From CAYLZW01 sp964388085 (GTDB lineage: Bacteria > Myxococcota > UBA727 > CAYLZW01), in NCBI GenBank assembly GCA_964388085.1, contig CAYLZW010000024.1, positions 1 through 35,558 on the forward strand: a stretch of DNA of 35,558 nt, in the 5' to 3' direction. This document shows positions 32,623 through 35,558 of the stretch, one piece after another. How positions within the stretch are numbered: the first letter of the stretch is position 1; the number at the start of each line of letters is the position of its first letter. The position numbers were made by a program, and so were the translations under genes. Below the pieces are notes generated by a model. The model was not told where the DNA came from. It worked only from the letters and a program-made list of their open reading frames with translations, and did no database searches.

Positions 32623-33568
32623 CGTCTTCCGTCGCTCCGATGTCGCAGTGCCAATACATGTAGAAGAGCATCGCTCGCGTCAGTCGCTTGTTCGCCCGCA
32701 ACACCGGATCGCGGCCGAACAGGAGGTCCGTCAGGTACTCAAGGACACCGTCAAACGACTGGTGGTTCTTCTTCTTCGCCGTGATCTTGAGCTGGAACTC
32801 TGTCACCACGGTTTCGTAGAGCTGGCGCAGCCGCACGTTCTCGGGGGCGGCCAGGAACGCCTGGATTTGAGCCGTGTCCTTGAGGTAGTTCCGCCGCTGC
32901 AACTTGGCGTACTCCTCGGACATGTTGTTGAGCGCGTTCTTGTCGGCGTAGGACACGCGCGGCGTCGGAGGGTTGTCGACGGCCGACTGGATGATCTGCT
33001 GGTTGCGGGCGAACGCCTCAACCAGTTCGGCAAGCTCGTCAGGGCTCACGATCAGCGGCGAATCCACGGGGTCAATGTTCGCGAGCGCTGCAACGCGCGG
33101 AAACGTCTTCAGCCACACCTCGAGCTGCTCGATGCCGCAAAGGTAGAGCGAACCGATAGGAAGGCCGCATTCCTTGGAGATGTGCCCACGAATCGTCTCC
33201 TCGGCGTTCCCCGCCAAGCGCCGGTTTGAGAAGAGCATGTAGTGGTCGATGGCGCTCTTCGCCTTCAGGTTCTTGATGCGGGGGATCTCCTTGCCGATCA
33301 CGGTGTCGCCGGCCGTCGAACTAAAGAAATCGGCATCTGAGAAAGTCCGGTTGACGCCGTTCGTGTGCTTCGCCTGAACGATGACGGTACCGGTCCACGG
33401 CGCCGACTTGCTGGGGTGGAGGTCCGCCGTGCCGACGAACTTTGCGTCTCGGCCACCGTCGGGCCCCTTCGAGAAGCCCTGCACCGAGATGCCGAGAAGC
33501 TGTTGGCACAGAAACACCACCAGGGTCTCGAACTGCTCGGGGCTCAGGTCTTCGTATGCGTACTTCAC
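32606..33568 (-). CDS. ABC three-component system effector with REase domain
   Basis: The 320-residue protein has an N-terminal restriction-endonuclease fold: LSPEQFETLVVFLCQQLLG (Glu14), GPDGGRDAKF (Asp37/Asp41) and TVIVQAKHT (Gln65-x-Lys67). This is the E...D...QxK pattern of Mrr-like nucleases. The C-terminal part (YADKNALNNMSEEYAKLQRR through RANKRLTRAMLFYMYWHCDI) corresponds to the effector-tethering domain of ABC-3C systems. It would be the toxic nuclease unleashed by the ATPase. The start is GTG 33568, which overlaps the hsdR stop as GTGA; this links the module physically to a type I restriction operon. Confidence 0.82.
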   Translation of the reverse strand: MKYAYEDLSPEQFETLVVFLCQQLLGISVQGFSKGPDGGRDAKFVGTADLHPSKSAPWTGTVIVQAKHTNGVNRTFSDADFFSSTAGDTVIGKEIPRIKNLKAKSAIDHYMLFSNRRLAGNAEETIRGHISKECGLPIGSLYLCGIEQLEVWLKTFPRVAALANIDPVDSPLIVSPDELAELVEAFARNQQIIQSAVDNPPTPRVSYADKNALNNMSEEYAKLQRRNYLKDTAQIQAFLAAPENVRLRQLYETVVTEFQLKITAKKKNHQSFDGVLEYLTDLLFGRDPVLRANKRLTRAMLFYMYWHCDIGATEDDASTD

Positions 33569-35558
33569 GTTGATGCCCCCGCGTGTGCGGTCCAGAAGTC
33601 CGACAGCAGCTCGGCCTGTTGCAGCACCGTGTTTGTCGCGGCTTCCTGCTTGTCGGGCGGGTAGCCGTACTTGCGAAGGATGCGCTTCACGATGACGCGC
33701 AGCTTGGCGCGGACCGATTCCTTCACGGTCCAGTCGATGGTGACGTTGTGCTTCACCGTGTCGACCAGCTCGCGCGCGATGGTGCGCAGCGTCTCGTCGC
33801 CGAGGACCTTGACGGCGGTGTCGCTGACCTCGAGCGCGTCGTAGAAGGCCAGCTCGTCGCTGGTGAGCCCAAGCTCCTCGCCGCGCTTCTGGGCTGCCCT
33901 CATCTCCTTCGCGAGCTCGATCAGCTCCTCGATGACCTGCGCGGCCTCGATGGCGCGGTTTTGGTAGCGACGAACGGACTTCTCGAGGAGATCCGCGAAG
34001 GAACGAGCCTGCACCAGGTTGTGCTTCGAGCGCGCCTTCACTTCGTCGTTGAGAAGCTTCCGGAGCAGCTCGACCGCGAGGTTCCGGTGTTTCATCCCGC
34101 GCACGTCGGCGAGGAACTGGTCCGACAGGATCGAGATGTCGGGGTTCTTGAGGCCGGCCGCCGCGAAGATGTCGATGACCTGGTCGCTCACGATCGCCTT
34201 CGAGACGATTTGCCGGATGGCGTGGTCGATGTCGCCGGAGCCTTTCCGGTCCCCGACCTGCGTCTTGGCGATGGCCGTGCGCACGGCCTGGAAGAATCCG
34301 ACGTCATCACGAATGCGGATCGCCTCGTCGTGCGGCACGGCGAGCGCGAACGCCTTCGAAAGCTCGGTGACGACCTGGAGCAGCCGCTCCTTGCCGCTCT
34401 CTTGGGCGAGCACGTGCTCCTGCGCCGCGGGCAGCACCGAAAGGCGCGCGGCCGGCGAGCTGCTCATCCAAGCGCTCCAGTCGAAGCCGTGGAAGATGTC
34501 CGAGCACTGCTCGTAGCGCTCGAGCATCAGCGCCACGGCCTCCTCCTGGTCGAGCGCCGTCTCGCCCTGTCCGCCGCTCTCGGTGTACGTGTGCAGGGCC
34601 TTCTTGAGCTGATCGGCGAGGCCCAGGTAGTCGACGACGAGGCCGCCCGGCTTGTCCCGGAATACGCGGTTCACGCGCGCGATGGCCTGCATCAGACCGT
34701 GCCCCTGCATCGGCTTGTCGATGTACATCGTGTGCATGCACGGGGCGTCGAAGCCCGTGAGCCACATGTCGCGGACGATGACGAGCTTGAAGGGGTCGCT
34801 CGGGTTTTTGAACCGCTTGGCCAGCGCCTCGCGGCGCTGCTTGCTGCGGATGTGCTGTTGCCAGTCGCTCGGGTCGGACGCCGACCCGGTCATCACGACC
34901 TTGATCGCGCCCTTGTCGTCGCTCTCCTCGTGCCAGTCGGGGCGTAGCGCGGTGAGCGCCTTGTAGAGGTCGACGCAGATCCGCCGGCTCATGCAGACCA
35001 GCATCGCTTTGCCGTCCATGGCCTCGAGGCGAGCTTCGAAGTGCTCGACGAGGTCCTTCGCGATGAGCTGCACGCGCCGGTCGGTCCCGACGAGCGCCTC
35101 GAGCGCCGACCACTTCGTCTTGAGCTTCTCACGCCCTTCGAGCTCCTCGCCCTCGGTCAGCTCGTCGAAGGCCTCGTCGAGGTGCGGGCGCTCTTCCTCT
35201 TTCAGCTCGAGCTTCGCGAGACGGCTTTCGTAGTAGATGGGGACCGTGGCGCCGTCTTCGACCGCGCGCTGGATGTCGTAGACGCTGACGTAGTCGCCGA
35301 AGACCGAGCGCGTGTTCTTGTCGGCCGCGTCGATGGGCGTGCCGGTGAAGCCGATGAACGATGCGTTCGGCAGGGCGTCGCGCATGTGGCGCGCGAAGCC
35401 GTCGATGAAGTCGTATTGGCTGCGGTGGGCCTCGTCCGCGACCACGACGATGTTCGAGCGCTCGGAGAGTTGCGGGAACGTGTCGCCGCGGGTCTCGGGC
35501 ATGAACTTCTGGATGGTGGTGAAGACCACGCCACCCGAGGCGACCTTGAGCAGCTCCC
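33565..35558 (-). CDS. hsdR: Type I restriction enzyme R subunit (partial, 5' end outside window)
   Basis: The 663 residues visible are the C-terminal part of HsdR. They contain VVVADEAHRSQ (motif II), IGFTGTPIDAADKNTRSVFG (motif III), AMLVCMSRRICVDLYKAL (motif IV), KLVIVRDMWLTGFDAPCMHT (motif V) and QAIARVNRVFRDKPGGLVVD (motif VI). A long helical C-terminal region follows that contacts the methylase core. The frame is open to the window edge, so the N-terminal nuclease domain and Walker A lie beyond 35558. HsdR translocates DNA and cuts it after collision. No hsdM or hsdS is visible; they should lie upstream on the same strand. Confidence 0.93.
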   Translation of the reverse strand, partial: ELLKVASGGVVFTTIQKFMPETRGDTFPQLSERSNIVVVADEAHRSQYDFIDGFARHMRDALPNASFIGFTGTPIDAADKNTRSVFGDYVSVYDIQRAVEDGATVPIYYESRLAKLELKEEERPHLDEAFDELTEGEELEGREKLKTKWSALEALVGTDRRVQLIAKDLVEHFEARLEAMDGKAMLVCMSRRICVDLYKALTALRPDWHEESDDKGAIKVVMTGSASDPSDWQQHIRSKQRREALAKRFKNPSDPFKLVIVRDMWLTGFDAPCMHTMYIDKPMQGHGLMQAIARVNRVFRDKPGGLVVDYLGLADQLKKALHTYTESGGQGETALDQEEAVALMLERYEQCSDIFHGFDWSAWMSSSPAARLSVLPAAQEHVLAQESGKERLLQVVTELSKAFALAVPHDEAIRIRDDVGFFQAVRTAIAKTQVGDRKGSGDIDHAIRQIVSKAIVSDQVIDIFAAAGLKNPDISILSDQFLADVRGMKHRNLAVELLRKLLNDEVKARSKHNLVQARSFADLLEKSVRRYQNRAIEAAQVIEELIELAKEMRAAQKRGEELGLTSDELAFYDALEVSDTAVKVLGDETLRTIARELVDTVKHNVTIDWTVKESVRAKLRVIVKRILRKYGYPPDKQEAATNTVLQQAELLSDFWTAHAGAST

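Overview
The window is a GC-rich bacterial defence island, almost wall to wall with nucleic-acid-acting genes. The strong GC bias, many GTG starts, tightly overlapping operons and a Cys-rich lipoprotein at 659-1051 of a type common in myxobacteria suggest a Myxococcota/Deltaproteobacteria-like host. That assignment is an inference; no rRNA, tRNA or housekeeping gene is present to confirm it.

Layout. (1) 1-1051: a non-coding stretch with operator-like repeats, a broken metallophosphoesterase and a small lipoprotein. (2) 1117-9290, minus strand: a compact type I-G (formerly I-U) CRISPR-Cas effector operon behind a good sigma70-type promoter. The order is HTH regulator, csb1 (Cas7), csb2 (Cas5-Cas6), cas3 with a C-terminal HD domain, a short csb3-type gene, and an unrecognised Cys-rich protein. 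No cas1/cas2/cas4 and no CRISPR array lie in the window. (3) 9323-11790, minus strand: a phage-tail-like block with several single-base frameshifts. (4) 11838-22134, plus strand: an operon of XRE repressor, RadC/JAB protein, UvrD helicase fused to a Cys-cluster PD-(D/E)XK nuclease, type III Mod, type III Res, and a second SPPY-type DNA methyltransferase. (5) 22146-27068, minus strand, converging on it with an 11-base gap: sigma factor, HTH protein, ImmA/IrrE metallopeptidase, NurA nuclease, HerA ATPase. (6) 27069-28699: intergenic repeats, a GNAT acetyltransferase and a hairpin. (7) 28700-35558, minus strand: the end of a type I restriction operon. A partial hsdR is coupled to a complete three-component ABC ATPase conflict system (REase effector, middle component, DUF2326-type ATPase), then a RhuM remnant and an AlbA_2 protein.

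How the parts may work together. The CRISPR operon supplies an interference machine whose crRNAs and spacers must come from elsewhere. The two convergent operons (11838-27068) form an 11-gene unit joining modification, restriction, helicase-nuclease processing (UvrD-PDDEXK, HerA-NurA) and a regulatory arm (XRE repressor, sigma factor, ImmA/IrrE protease). I do not recognise this combination as a named defence system, and it is the best candidate here for something undescribed. The ABC three-component module joined by overlapping stop/start codons to hsdR suggests a second-line response tied to type I restriction.
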